A DNA stretch of 64,000 bases from Rhabditoides inermis (taxonomy: Eukaryota > Nematoda > Chromadorea > Rhabditida > Rhabditidae). A model generated the notes under the pieces. That model had not been told where the DNA came from and ran no database searches. It was given only the letters and a program-made list of their open reading frames with translations. Position numbers and translations under genes: made by a program. This document shows, piece after piece, positions 1 to 10,933 of the stretch. Location: assembly GCA_963966185.1 (NCBI GenBank), contig CAWZYM010000266.1, positions 236,001 through 300,000 on the forward strand, written 5' to 3'. Within the stretch, counting starts at the first letter, position 1; each line of letters opens with the position of its first letter.

Positions 1-40
1 GACATTTGTGTACTTCTGTTTCTGTTAATGTACATACAGC

Positions 41-312
41 GTTTTAAAAACACAGTGGCGTTTAGTTTCCTTTTTCCCACTGCGCCGAATTGGAAAGTTG
101 AGCTTATCGAAAAGTTGAGCTCTGTGCTCAACTCGTCGATATGAGTTCGACAGCACATCATGTTGTTCAAGTGTTGTGGTAACGCTCACGGTTTACGGAC
201 CATGCTCTGCCAGTTCGATTCCAGCTACGTGCAATCATTTTTGCCAAGTTTTCGAAAGTGAACTTCGATGCACTCTTTAATAACTCTAAACGCCTCTGTG
301 CCTTTAAGTTGC
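41..312. mobile_element. MITE-like TIR element with an internal tRNA-like module (copy 1)
   Basis: The left end near 44 (TAAAAACACAGTGGCGTTTAG) and the right end near 286-306 read as imperfect inverted repeats of about 23 bp. The interior, about 150-240 on the plus strand, has a tRNA-like A-box region (GTTGTGGTAACGCTCACGG) and a near-consensus B box (AGTTCGATTCC). The same interior occurs in reverse complement at about 22,455-22,635 between similar ends. No protein frame is credible here. The TIR match is imperfect and no clear target duplication was found, so the exact borders are approximate. Confidence 0.5.
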
Positions 313-950
313 TGGGTAGGCAACTTTGCACGACTGTCGCCAAAGTTTCTTCGACCCAGCACTCTTGCCGAAACGAGATTTCTCCATTTTCGTAGAGCAA
401 ACCAATATGTTCTTGAACACAACACAGTGTACGTGATCACATCATTACTGACTCCATTATTTTAGTTATATTTTGTTATGCATTCAACACATTCAGTAGA
501 TACTAGGACTACAAACTTGGTGTTTTCGTGTAATAAATGTAAGTACGTTATTATTGCATTACCGCCAATGCATTACCGCCAATGACATTTACCGGATCTG
601 TGGATGTCATGTAATTTTCTGTTTTGTGTTTTGTACACCTACCTCATAAGATAGTACATTCTGTATTTGTAGGCGTAGGCGAGAGAGAGAAGCAAGGCGA
701 AGTGGAATTCCAGATAGTCGCGAGTCTTTCCGTCAATGTCGAAGAGGAGTAGAAGAGCGATGGGCACATAGGAACAACAGACTCCTGAACAAATGGTTGA
801 GAACCTCATTGTCAAGAAAATAGCACGACATGAGCTGATCTCGAAAATACTTTCTGTTTTTATCGAATACTAATCATCGATTTCTTTCTGTTTCTGTCAT
901 GCAACATCTTTTATAACTTTTTTCTAAACTACATATAAGCGACACATTAT
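313..950. other. non-coding, no gene seen
   Basis: No splice-consistent coding signal was found. There is a short direct repeat (CATTACCGCCAATG twice, near 567-592) and a purine-rich stretch near 680. It probably includes the 5' flank or 5' UTR of the LINE that follows. Confidence 0.4.
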
Positions 951-1051
951 AGATGTGTTTCGAGTATGTGTTCGCTTTTACGCGTATATGTATTCTTCTT
1001 CTTTTCCCCGCGGCGTGCGGTCGGGTCTTCATTTTACCCCGCCGCCGCTGA

Positions 1052-1726
1052 ATGTTCGGTCATCGACAAGAACTGTCTACTGCCACCTCTCCGATCGATT
1101 GTTCTCTGACCAGTGCTCTGTCCGGCCCCCTCTGCGTCTCTGCCCCGCCCGTGTTGTGCTCTCCCCTCCCGTATGGTCACCCGCCCCTCTCTCTCCAGCA
1201 GTTTGCCGAGGTTGCCCCCGGGGTGAAGGAGTTCTATCCGGCTGTCACTCTTATTGAGGGAATGAGGACGTGGGCGCAGCTGCAGGAGAAGCGGCACATC
1301 GCCGTGATCGAGAAGCTGCCGGAGACGAACACGGATCTGGACGAGCCGCCCGCCGACTACACCTTCGTCGGACGACTACTCGAGGCGTGTCAGATGAGTG
1401 AGAGGGATGTGGAGTGCGTGTGGCGCATCCACTCTGCCAAGGAAGGTCGCGCGCGCCCCCTCAAAATCAGATTCCGTGACCCCCGCTTGCGAGACAGATT
1501 CCTTACCCGTTACTACAAGTGTTTCCCCCGCGACCTCAAGATCCACGGCAAGGTGATCCCCGTAGCTAGGCGGGATATGACGCGTCCCGAGTTGAACCTA
1601 CAGTACAACCTCTGCAAGCAAGTGTATGAGTACAATAAGTCCAAGGGAGTTATCCAGTATGCGTACCGTGATCTGAATGTTGTTGAGCTGCCCACCCCGT
1701 TCCGCCCTTTCTTTGACCGTGGTTAG
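1052..1726 (+). CDS. LINE ORF1 protein, CR1-like element (LINE-1A)
   Basis: This 224-codon frame starts with a true ATG and stops 135 bp before the endonuclease frame. Its C-terminal 150 residues align by eye with the ORF1 of the opposite LINE at 6,558-7,571. Shared features are a block ending in FVGRLLEA versus FIGELVRA, a basic RLRDRFL versus QLRDRLL block, and RRDMTRPEL versus RRDYTEEEL. ORF1 proteins of CR1-clade LINEs bind RNA and help form the retrotransposition particle; that role is family knowledge. The N-terminal third is Ser/Pro-rich low complexity, so the true start may be downstream. The downstream ORF2 is truncated, so the element as a whole is dead. Confidence 0.6.
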   Translation: MFGHRQELSTATSPIDCSLTSALSGPLCVSAPPVLCSPLPYGHPPLSLQQFAEVAPGVKEFYPAVTLIEGMRTWAQLQEKRHIAVIEKLPETNTDLDEPPADYTFVGRLLEACQMSERDVECVWRIHSAKEGRARPLKIRFRDPRLRDRFLTRYYKCFPRDLKIHGKVIPVARRDMTRPELNLQYNLCKQVYEYNKSKGVIQYAYRDLNVVELPTPFRPFFDRG

Positions 1727-1861
1727 GACAATGGGGTGCGCCCTCATAGCCGTAGTTCTCTTTTAATCATTGTACTCTTTTAATCATTGTTTAATCATTA
1801 AAAGAGTACCCAGTACTCTTTTAATCATTGTTTTTCACCTCCCTATCCCCAGCCTGTACAG

Positions 1862-3606
1862 TTGACCAAACATAGCAGTACTCACGCGACAGATAGGACA
1901 TTGATAGTCTGCAGTTTTAATGCGCGTTCTATCGCGTCACGCTTTCGAATAGAATTACTCTTCCAGTTTTTAATTTCGCAAAAGATTGACATTTGTCTTA
2001 TTCAAGAAACTTGGTTAGACAATTCAAAAATACCTGATAGCTTTTTTAATCACAAAACCTACAATTTTATACGGAAAGACAGATATTGTAGTGAAAAGAC
2101 ATGTGGTGGCGGTATTCTTGCACTTATCAAAAAACAAATCAAGTTTGCTGAGATTGACACTTCTGCTGTCAAAAATAGTGATTTTGATTTAATGGCCTTT
2201 GATATTTACACGAAGAAACGCATTTTAAGGATCATAAATGTTTATCGACCACCTGACTGTAACGACAACGACCAATTAACTTCACAACTATCTAAATTGG
2301 TTACACCTAGTACTCTAATTGCAGGCGATTTCAATTTTCCCTCTATTGATTGGCAGTCTCTTATGCCACCTCGCGACTTGAAGGCGCGCCACTTTCTCGA
2401 GTTTTTGAATGACAATTGTTTTGATCAGTATGTTGATTTTCCCTCGTTATGGAAAAACGAAAGTACAAACATTCTAGATTTGATCTTAACAAATGACGAG
2501 TTTCTAATTCAGAAAATTGTTAAGACTGAAGCGTTTCATAAATCAGATCACGTTAGTGTGCTCTGTACATTGAATATAGCTGAAGATGATTATTCAAATA
2601 ATGTATCAAACCGCCTCAATTACAAAAAAGCTAACTTCGAAGAAATAAATTCTGAATTGGCAGAAATAGATTGGTTAGCTCAACTTTCTTCTCAGTCAGT
2701 AAATGACAACTATGCAGCTTTCACAAAAATTGTAAATTCTATCGTCCAGAAATTTACCCCAGTTATCAAATCACGGTGTGAAAAGAGTGATTTACCCAAA
2801 TCCATTCGTGATCTCTACACTCGTAAAAGAGAATTGTGGCGAGTTTATCACCATTCTACTACGGCTAGAGCAGAATACAAAAAGTTATCTAAGAAGATCA
2901 AAAAAGAAATAAATAAATACCTTTCCAAAATCGAACACAAAACAGTAGACGAACACAACGGGATATTCCGTTATGTCAGAAGTAAGTTAAAACTCCCAAA
3001 TTCAATTCCAGCTTTAGTTTCTTCTGTTGGAGCGAGTTTGTCTGATGGTGACAAAGCAGAAACGTTCAAAAAGCAGTTTCAATCAGCATTTACAGTGGAT
3101 AATACTCAATCGATCCCAAACATGGACTCGCAATCCCCAGTATCACCAGTTCTCCATTTAGAACCATACGTCATATACCATTATCTAAAGAAACAACCAC
3201 TCAAGTTTTCGTTTTCGAAAGAAGGGTTGAATCAGTACATCCTTAAGAAATGTGCTGTTCCACTAGCGGTTCCGTTGTCAATGATAATCACACAGTCTAT
3301 ATATCTATCCAAATTGCCAGATGATTGGAAGATAAGTTATGTTATTCCAATTCACAAAAAAGGCATTAAATCCAAGCCAGAAAACTATAGACCAGTTTCT
3401 CTCACTTCTCCAGTCTGTAGAATGTTTGAGAGAATCCTTGCTGATGCTATCTATCAATCCGTTGGCAATCGTTTTGCTGATGTTCAATATGGTTTCTTGA
3501 AAAAGAGATCCTGTGTTACTCAATTATTATCCACAATTAGTGATTGGCAAGCTCACTTAGCCCAAAAATCCACCATAGATTGTATTTACTTCGATTTTCA
3601 AAAAGC
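1862..3606 (+). pseudogene. LINE ORF2 (endonuclease plus partial reverse transcriptase), 3'-truncated
   Basis: The frame opens after ORF1 without a clear ATG at its first codon. An apurinic-type endonuclease domain occupies about the first 235 residues, with the hallmark Asn (SFNARSI), Glu (IQETWL), GDFNFPSIDW and SDH motifs. A reverse transcriptase begins near residue 480 with PIHKKG, NYRPVSL and YGFLKKRSC. It reaches the start of catalytic motif A (FDFQKA) and stops there at about 3,606. Beyond that point the sequence is the opposite strand of another LINE, so the 3' half of the RT, the C-terminal domain and the 3' UTR are missing. The family is CR1-like. LINE copies usually lose their 5' end, so loss of the 3' end is unusual. 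Confidence 0.85.
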
Positions 3607-4683
3607 ATGTGAGAGAAATCGGTCTGTAGTTTGAGACAGATTCACGTGCGCCTTTTTTGAATAATGGTTTTACCCAAGCTTCTTTCCAAATAGATGGGAT
3701 TTCTCAGACAGACATGGACATTGCAAAAAGAATCGTCAATGGAACCGTTATGGAAGTTGCCGTACGTTTCAGAAACACGTTGTTAATACCATCTGGAGAA
3801 GTGTTATATTTTGAATCAAGTTTGGAAATGATTTTATGAACTTCGAGAAGGGTAATATCAATCATATCAAGTGAATGAGGCAGTTTAGGCAAGTCAGCAC
3901 CAGGTGGTGTGATGGAATCGCGATAAACTGAATCAAAATAGTCAGCAAAGATCTCACATTTGTCCAGCGCATTGTGAATGAAAATATCATTGTGACAAAT
4001 TGCGCCGATGCCACCGTCGGGATGCATTTTATTTCGAACATCGCGATAGAAAGCTGATTTATTGCCATTAACGATCAATTTAGATTCACGCTTGCAATTC
4101 CAAGAAACTATTGCTTTACGTAGGCGACGTTGTGACCTATTAGAATCGATGGAGTGGGGTCTCGTTGATGAAAGTTTAATGGCTTGTCGCTTCAGCTTAT
4201 TTAGATAACGAGGTAATGGGCGGGGGCGTTTGTTAGCTGGAGCGACAAGCGGAATGTGAGCATCAATTATGTCATGTATGATTTCGTAAAACTTGGACGC
4301 AGCTTGTTCAACTGTTTTACCAATAAAAACACGCGTCCAGCGAATAGAATCAATAGCATTGTTAATGGTATTCCAGTTTACATTTCTATAGTTTCGTACG
4401 AGATCAGGTTTGTGGTGTGCAGACATGTCTTCGACGCGCAATATGAATTCAACTGGCAGATGATCGCAGGTACTGAAGCGATGAAGTATGCGTGTACTAG
4501 TTACAAGAGAGGAATTGTCGACAAGTATTATATCGAGAATATTTGATTTTATGCCGGTACGTTTAACCATGGTAGGTTTGTTTACCGTTTGAAACATTGA
4601 GTGTAAGCAAGCGAAATCCAAGAGCGATTCGTCAAAGGAGTCAAAAGCACGACCGCATTTCCAATCGATTGAAGGCGCATTAA

Positions 4684-5244
4684 AGGTAGTGTACCCTCTG
4701 AATCCAATATTAAAAAGTATCACGAATGTATTATCAATGCCTTTTAGAGGTATTTTTATGTCGTTTATGGTTGTTTGTGATGAAAAATAATAAAATTAAA
4801 AATTATCAAACATTTATTTAAATCCAACATGATACGCATATTTGCGCCACGTTGTGAGTTATGATTTTTAACAGAACTTAGTGCGTTTAGCATATAATTT
4901 CCCATCAGCTGTTTTCGCCAGTTTAGTAAAACAAACACTTAGTAGAAATGTTATCTAAATTAAGAATGACATAAGAAACAATACAAACACATGCAAATAA
5001 ATTGTCTTGAATGAAACAGCCGATAGTGTGGTCAAATTGTGTAACTTCGTGCAAGTTGTGCACACACCCCCGAGCTGATTAAAAGTTATTAGTTTCTACG
5101 ATTTCTCACTCCAATATTTAAATGGTTTTTTAAAACTAAATTGTTTCAGAATATATATTTGCATCATCATAATATACTCATTGAGTCGTAAACAATGACA
5201 TGTTGTATCTACACATACACCCAGATTCAGAGGGTACACTACCT
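4684..5244. mobile_element. 561-bp MITE with 21-bp TIRs and TTAA target duplication (piggyBac-like)
   Basis: Both ends carry the 21-bp inverted repeat AGGTAGTGTACCCTCTGAATC. Both flanks are TTAA (4,680-4,683 and 5,245-5,248). The element splits the LINE endonuclease exactly inside its conserved Gly-Asp-Phe-Asn motif. Collapsing one TTAA gives an uninterrupted frame, so the empty site can be inferred from the sequence itself. A TTAA duplication is the signature of piggyBac-type transposases. The interior is AT-rich with no coding potential, so this is a non-autonomous copy. Single ends of relatives occur at 8,074 and 35,321. Confidence 0.9.
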
Positions 5245-5630
5245 TTAAAATCGCCTAAAACAATATGTGACCTGTTTTCGGAGTCAATAAGTGAGTCTAA
5301 TTCAGAAATGAGCTGGAACCCTGTTCGTTTAATTTCGGGAGTAGAGCCGGGCGTACGGTAGCAAGCAATGAAGCGTATTGGTCTATCTAAGTGCAAATTA
5401 TCAGAAGGGAAAACATCAAATGAGAGAATTTCGGAGAGATTGTTGATCGATGTTGACCTGATTAGCTTAATAGAAATATTTGATTGATACAACGCCATTA
5501 CACCCCCTGCATGAGTGAGCCTATCGGAACGCAAAATGGAATATCGACCACCCAGTGAGAGTGAAGCGATTGATTCGTGTGGGCTGAGCCAGGTTTCGGT
5601 TAGTATAACAATCATGGGCTTTTCGGTGTT

Positions 5631-6359
5631 TAATAATAATAATAATGGTTTATCCATAGGCGCAGACAAAACACAAAACACGAAATACAAACTAGTGCGG
5701 AATGTACAAAGGTCTAGTGTTTAGTCCCCGGATGGGTCCTTGGAGGGTATTGCTCCCTATAGCAAAGCCTCATCCGGTGGGTAGCATCTTTCGAGAATCT
5801 TCTTCCTTCTTCCATATAGAGTATGCGGCCTTGATTCGTCTTCGAACGCGTGAGCCATATGGACCACGTTGCCTCTACCGTCGAACGTTCTCGAACTTTT
5901 CTCGACCATTTGCATACTTGCTTACGGTTGATCCATTCGTCATCATCACGTTGCGAAATACAAGAAATCCGTGAGTTACCCACTAGTGCACTCCCAACAG
6001 GCTTATTCGGCTCCTCCTTATCGTCTCACAGTGAACGGCTCCGGACATCGATCAATAACAGTGACGTACTTCTCTTCCGGTCGCGGGTGCCGCCGTAGCT
6101 TTTCAAATTCGTATTCGCTTTGTACCTTCTTTTCCTCCAATCGAGAATCCGCGCTTCGCCCTACTAGTGCACTCCCAACAGGCTTAATCGGCGTCGCCTT
6201 ATCGTCTCACAGTGAACGGCCTCAATTCGAGAATCAGTTGATACTCCACAGAAACTCATCTCCGAGCGGCGGCTGCGGTGACTTTCATTGTCGTCGGTTG
6301 GTCATTCGAGGGAGCGCGGGAAGGGGCGACCGCTCGCGGGGACGGGAAAATGAGAAGTG
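5631..6359 (-). mobile_element. 5'-truncated non-LTR retroelement tail inserted into the LINE endonuclease
   Basis: This block separates NVRSAKNKLYELELL from the rest of the endonuclease frame. On the minus strand it ends in a 3'-UTR-like segment followed by about five ATT triplets (plus-strand AAT repeats at 5,631-5,646), the kind of short microsatellite tail that CR1/L2-like elements leave. It contains an internal direct repeat of about 55 bp (about 5,980-6,037 and 6,160-6,220, beginning CACTAGTGCACTCCCAACAG). I infer a nested retrotransposition. The 5' junction is approximate. Confidence 0.65.
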
Positions 6360-6557
6360 AAGAAGTTCGAGTTCATATAGCTTGTTTTTGGCCGAGCGCA
6401 CGTTAATTAACAGAACCTTCGAAAATGGAATACGGACAGAGCTACCAGAATCAACATTATGACATTTTACAGCATCACAATCACAATCTACAGAATCTAC
6501 AAAAGGGGGAGCCACCTGCGCATAGAGAGGAGATTGATCTGGGGCCTGGCGAGCTCC

Positions 6558-7571
6558 CTAGGAGACGGCGGACACGTCCATCGTCACGGCATAAGAGGAA
6601 GCGGCAGCGTCCTCGGCGACACGCTTCGGCTCCTGGAAAGTGTCTCCGGCAGACTTGTCAGCAACCCGTTTAGACCCGCGAGTAGAAGAGAAAGAACGCG
6701 CAGTGGAACAGGAAGCGGCACGAGATCGAGACGCGCGAGACTGCGAGCGCGCAGAGGCAGTGGTGACAGCGGTGACACGGCTACTCCTGGAGGCGGGGAC
6801 GGTGGGCGGCACGAACTCAGAGACGAGTGGCAGAGGAGGCGGGGCTGCGGATGACGACGTGTGATCCTTGAACTCGCGGGGGACACGCAGCTTGACGAGT
6901 CTGCAGTCGCGGACGACGAAGGCGACCTTGCCGGCAGACTCATTCAGGGACTTGGCCTGCCCCCGCAGGGCCCGGTCTTCTGCCAGTTCTTCCTCGGTGT
7001 AGTCTCGGCGAGCGTAGCGAAACTGTACGTTCTCCAGCGTGCTCCACCTGTGCGAGTATATGCCCGAAAGAAGACGATCTCGGAGCTGGCTCGTCTCCAG
7101 CTGGACCTTGATGATGCGGTTTCCCTTGGGCGGTCGGACAGCGGGGTGGCGGTGGCACGAGATCTTCTTCTGGCCGTACAGTTGGATCAGCTCCTCGTCA
7201 CCGGTGGCGCGGACAAGCTCCCCGATGAAGAGGAAGTCGTCCTTGGTGGTCTCCTCGTCAGTCTTTTTCTCCTCCCTACCGACGATAACGGCGCGGGTCG
7301 CCTTGTCGAGGAACACGGCGCGAGCCGACTCCGAGTGCATCACGCGTGCCACACTCGAGTAGGTGAGCGTGGGAATTTGGGGCGAGCAGGCGGCAGGGGG
7401 CGAGTCGATTGCTGCCAGCAGACGAGACAGTGCCGCGGTGTTTTGCGACACAGTCTCTTGAATAGCCTCCAGCTGCTTGCCCTGGTTGGCGATGAGCTTG
7501 CCGTGCTGCTCAATCAGGAGATTCTGCTGCTCGAGCATTCGAGAGAAGAAAGAGAACTGGGAAGAATCCAT
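6558..7571 (-). CDS. LINE ORF1 protein of the second CR1-like element
   Basis: This 338-codon frame has its ATG at 7,571. Residues about 10-55 form a predicted coiled coil rich in Gln, Leu and Glu (EQQNLLIEQHGKL and onward). A central domain at about 95-215 matches the ORF1 of the plus-strand LINE (FIGELVRA, RRDYTEEEL). The C-terminus is a Ser/Arg/Ala-rich basic tail. A coiled coil plus RNA-binding domain is the usual ORF1 arrangement. It lies directly upstream of the broken ORF2, with the stop about 40 bp before that frame, as expected for a bicistronic LINE. The frame looks intact although its partner is dead. The long antisense frame over this region is a shadow. Confidence 0.65.
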   Translation of the reverse strand: MDSSQFSFFSRMLEQQNLLIEQHGKLIANQGKQLEAIQETVSQNTAALSRLLAAIDSPPAACSPQIPTLTYSSVARVMHSESARAVFLDKATRAVIVGREEKKTDEETTKDDFLFIGELVRATGDEELIQLYGQKKISCHRHPAVRPPKGNRIIKVQLETSQLRDRLLSGIYSHRWSTLENVQFRYARRDYTEEELAEDRALRGQAKSLNESAGKVAFVVRDCRLVKLRVPREFKDHTSSSAAPPPLPLVSEFVPPTVPASRSSRVTAVTTASARSQSRASRSRAASCSTARSFSSTRGSKRVADKSAGDTFQEPKRVAEDAAASSYAVTMDVSAVS

Positions 7572-7694
7572 GGCAGTACTGTACGGGCCCAGTTTCAAAA
7601 CGTATCCACTGGGCCAAGTTGGCGTGAAGCTGCGGTAGATCAGAGGGCGATCAATACGGCAGCAGCGCAAGAGAGGGGCGAATAGGGCAACCGC

Positions 7695-7770
7695 TCTCTA
7701 GCGAGAAACGCGAGAGAATGAGAAACGCGAGGGAATGAGAAACGCGAGGGAATGAGAAACGCGAGGGAAT
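7695..7770. repeat. about 18-bp tandem repeat, roughly four copies
   Basis: The unit GAGAAACGCGAGGGAATG is repeated with minor variation just upstream of the minus-strand LINE ORF1, so it may be part of the LINE 5' UTR. Such tandem units are common LINE 5' promoter elements; that role is inference here. Confidence 0.6.
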
Positions 7771-8069
7771 GATGTCATGTAATAAAAAAGAACTATGTCA
7801 TGTAATAAAAAAAAGTCTAGTTTACAATAATGAAAACGTTGTGAAAAATGCTGGAAATCGTTCCAAAAAAGTACAAAAAACTGACTTTAACATGATGTTG
7901 ATGTTTAACATAATGATTCACACCAAATAAACAAGAGAGCAAAAACAAATAAACAAGAGTATTTTCGCCATTCATAGGCAATACTGAATTTTAGAGAGTG
8001 GTTCACTGAGACTATAAAGCAGTGATAGTAGGAAAATTCATTTGTTAGGTGATCGCTTCAAAAAGTTGT

Positions 8070-8095
8070 TTAAAGGAAGTGTACCCTCTGGTTTT
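8070..8095. mobile_element. single end of the TTAA/AGGxAGTGTACCCTC MITE family
   Basis: TTAA at 8,070-8,073 is followed by AGGAAGTGTACCCTCTG, matching 16 of 17 bases of the TIR of the 4,684-5,244 element. No convincing opposite end was found. A weak similarity near 8,767 (AGAGGGCGTACCCT) is too poor to claim. Confidence 0.5.
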
Positions 8096-8859
8096 CGAAG
8101 AGTTAGCACCGGAATGTGAAAATATATCAAAAATGATTCACTTTTTGTCAATTGGACCATTTGCCGAAATAGCGGGAAGTTGCAGAAACCATCATCGACC
8201 GTGCACGTTTGTGCACACTTCTGCACAGATTTTTCTTGAAAGACCGTATTTGAGCGCAAATTACACAAATTTCAAGGCGACTATAACATAATGATTGAAG
8301 TGTTTATTTCCACGGCAAGGGAGTGATAACGATAAAAGGCAAGCATGAAAAATATGTGGATAAACAAGGCTAACATAATTTTTTCTATGAGAAAGTATTC
8401 TATTCAATACACTTTTATTATTATCAAATGCTCAGGAAGGGGTGAAAATTGAGGGTACGAAAGCAGCATTTTGTAACTTTTGGGATTAAAACCAACTCTA
8501 CAGCTGGATAGATCACTCGTAGAGCGTTCGATTCCTCTAAACTGGAACTCTGTGGCTTGACGGAGACTCGAAAAACGGCTTTGTGTCCATTTTGTCCCAT
8601 TTCGGCTGAATTCGGACGCCGGGGGTTGGTTCGACTGGCCACCACTGTATAACCATCTCTCCCCTCCTAGTGCCTGAAATACGACGTCGAATAAGTGTGA
8701 ACGGCCAAACAAGGTGAGCTAATGAACTAGCGCGCGAGCAGTGCGATAGACAAATGAAAAGCTCAAAGAGGGCGTACCCTAAAGCCGTTTGTATGCACTC
8801 TGGCACTGACTACACACAATGCTGAAAAAGGCAATAAGAATGTGGTGTACGCGAAGTAC

Positions 8860-9300
8860 ATTCCTGTACATTCCTCTCATTTCTCTGCCAGCGCGCGGTC
8901 GCGTGTCTTCCCCTGGTTTTTCCCCGACCCCTGAACAATGCTGTGCGGCGGAGGACACTAACCAGACTGGTATTCGATTTTGCTACTCTCTACATCTACG
9001 GCATTGAGACGGGAGTGGAATCCTCGAAGACGATGAAACTCTCGGAGACGTCTCTTCGCGATCGATCGTTGAAGCCCGGATCTTCCGCCGCCGAGATCGC
9101 AACTTCCCCAGAAGCCGCAAACAGGGGATGACAAGCATCACCAACAACGCGTACGCATCCACGGGACCACCGAAACTCGTGTTGTTGGAACTCGCAGTAG
9201 GCATTGTATTACTGTATTTCACCGTATCCCACCGTAATTTACGTAACCGATATTGTGTGCTACTTGATTCGAGATAAATATTGTGATTCTGATTCTGACT
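8860..9300 (+). mobile_element. 3'-terminal fragment of a non-LTR retrotransposon (copy 1)
   Basis: This segment is about 85 percent similar by eye to 17,545-17,889. Both run through GCGCGCGGTCGCGTG, CCTCGAAGACGATG and GATCTTCCGCCGCCGA. Both end in a GATTCT-type short tandem tail (GATTCTGATTCTGAC here). The common tail with variable upstream length indicates 5'-truncated retrocopies. No usable protein frame remains. The left border is approximate. Confidence 0.6.
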
Positions 9301-10900
9301 CTGTACGCGAAGGCAACTCAAATTGAGGATTTATTTATCATTTGTTGGATCAGGTATCGAAAAACGTAGTTAAAGGTCCAAAGAAGTTTAGCGTTCCCGA
9401 GCCTCAATGTTATTCACTTATAATCATGAACTTTGAACTATTGGCAAAACTGTTCGCACGTTGCGGGAATCTTCAAAGCATGATTCACGAGGAGTGAGCG
9501 TTGCCACAGATGACACGGTGCTGGTTTTTTTTTCTCGATAAATCATTCAGCGCAAAACTTGAAGTCATTTTGGTGAACTTGTTGAACTTGTACGTGACCT
9601 TTTTTCGTGTTTTCCTAAACAGTTCAGTCAAACCCCTTCTCCCCCAAAAAAACGGTCAATATAGACACAGAAGCGTTGGAAACTACGGTATATCGACATT
9701 CACTTATGAGAACTTGATAACCAAAAACGATTGTTTGAGCGGAAACCGGTATAGCATAATCCAAGAAGCATGAGAGTTACCACGATTATACAACATTGTA
9801 ATGACATACAGTGGCCGGACGGACTATTTCAAGGGGGAAGAGAGGGAGATGCAGTAACACAACTGACTAATGTCGTTGCATTGACACTAAAAAATATGCA
9901 GGAGAAAGCGAGATATTTAAGAAAAGAGAGAGCAGAAGTGGATTGATAGAGTTAGAGTGATAGAAAAGAGAAGTGAGAGAATGGGACGAGAGGGGAAGAG
10001 ATAGAGAGAGGGTGGGGCAATGTTTGCGCAATGCTGACCAGTGCCTGAGGTCTTTCTATAACCAGTTGATCAAAGATAACTAATATTTATCAACCAGCTG
10101 TCTCGGTGTTGGATTACGCCGTCTAAACGCAAGAGCAGGTATCGGTATAGAGCCTGCTAGCAAACTTATAAGTGCGTTTGGGATTCGAAAATAACGACAA
10201 ACTTCAATTATACAAACTCAAATTTCAACAACGGAAAAGAAACTAACCGGTTTTGTTTGTGTGAATTTTCGATATCTTCCAATCGCTTTTTGTCACTAAA
10301 GATAAAGAAGAAAAAAATCCCGGATGTCGAGATCTTCACATTGTTCGGGATTTGTCTAAATTGTCGGTGGCCTAGTCGCATTGCAGTGAAACAGTATCCG
10401 GCCGGAAGCCTCTCTAACTTTTCATGCGCCTGATGGTCCGCTCTTCGAACGGTGAAAGATCGAAAGAGTTCTTATAAATCAATTACGAGACCAAGGGGCC
10501 GAGACCCTAGACCAACCCGATCTCAACATGTGCACACTTTTCATTTCTTATTACCATCACACGTTCATCTTCATGGGTCAAATTATAAATCATAATGAAA
10601 AAATATTAATAGCACCGCAAACACCTGTCATTTGACCCTTCCCCAAGTGTTGCGATAGTGTCAGGTTACGATACAGGTTCTTTTAGAGGACAGTTCCTGT
10701 ATTGCTGGCGGCTGTTAAAAACCCAAAACCGCAGGAACTATATAAGGACGACCGGCCGGAAGGTCCCATTGTTTCGTGGTGCTATGTATACGCAGTTGTG
10801 TCCAGTCGGATGCATTTTCATAATATGATGTTTACTTTACCGAGTATATATAATTATAATTACATAGTACATACAGTTATTATTACGTACTACGTACATG
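9301..10900. other. non-coding, no gene seen
   Basis: There are no splice-consistent exons. A purine-rich GAGAGA stretch lies near 9,900-10,010 and the rest is AT-rich. A probable promoter or leader for the following small gene lies at its right end. Confidence 0.35.
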
Positions 10901-10933
10901 TATTTATATATGTTGCACCAGCACGTTTCCAGT

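Larger units (their letters stand above)
3607..6515 (-). pseudogene. second CR1-like LINE ORF2, 3'-truncated and twice interrupted
   Basis: Read on the minus strand, the endonuclease starts near 6,515 and shows NVRSAKNK. It is broken at about 6,359, resumes at about 5,630 with ILTETWL, is broken again at the GDFN motif (5,248), and resumes at 4,683 with NAPSIDW and a CDHLPV (SDH-like) block. The RT follows: an in-frame TGA near 3,700 sits just before IPSIWKEAWVKPLFKKG and NYRPISLTC, then the frame ends at about 3,607 against the plus-strand LINE. The 3' part of the RT and the tail are absent. It is clearly non-functional. Removing the two insertions restores a continuous frame across both breaks apart from the stop. 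Confidence 0.85.

Noticed and set aside
6861..7685. Long plus-strand frame of 274 codons
   Set aside because: It is antisense to the LINE ORF1, which has the coiled-coil and homologous domain. This frame has no recognisable features.
8767..8785. Possible right end for the TTAA MITE starting at 8,074
   Set aside because: AGAGGGCGTACCCT does not match the inverted TIR well and is not followed by TTAA.
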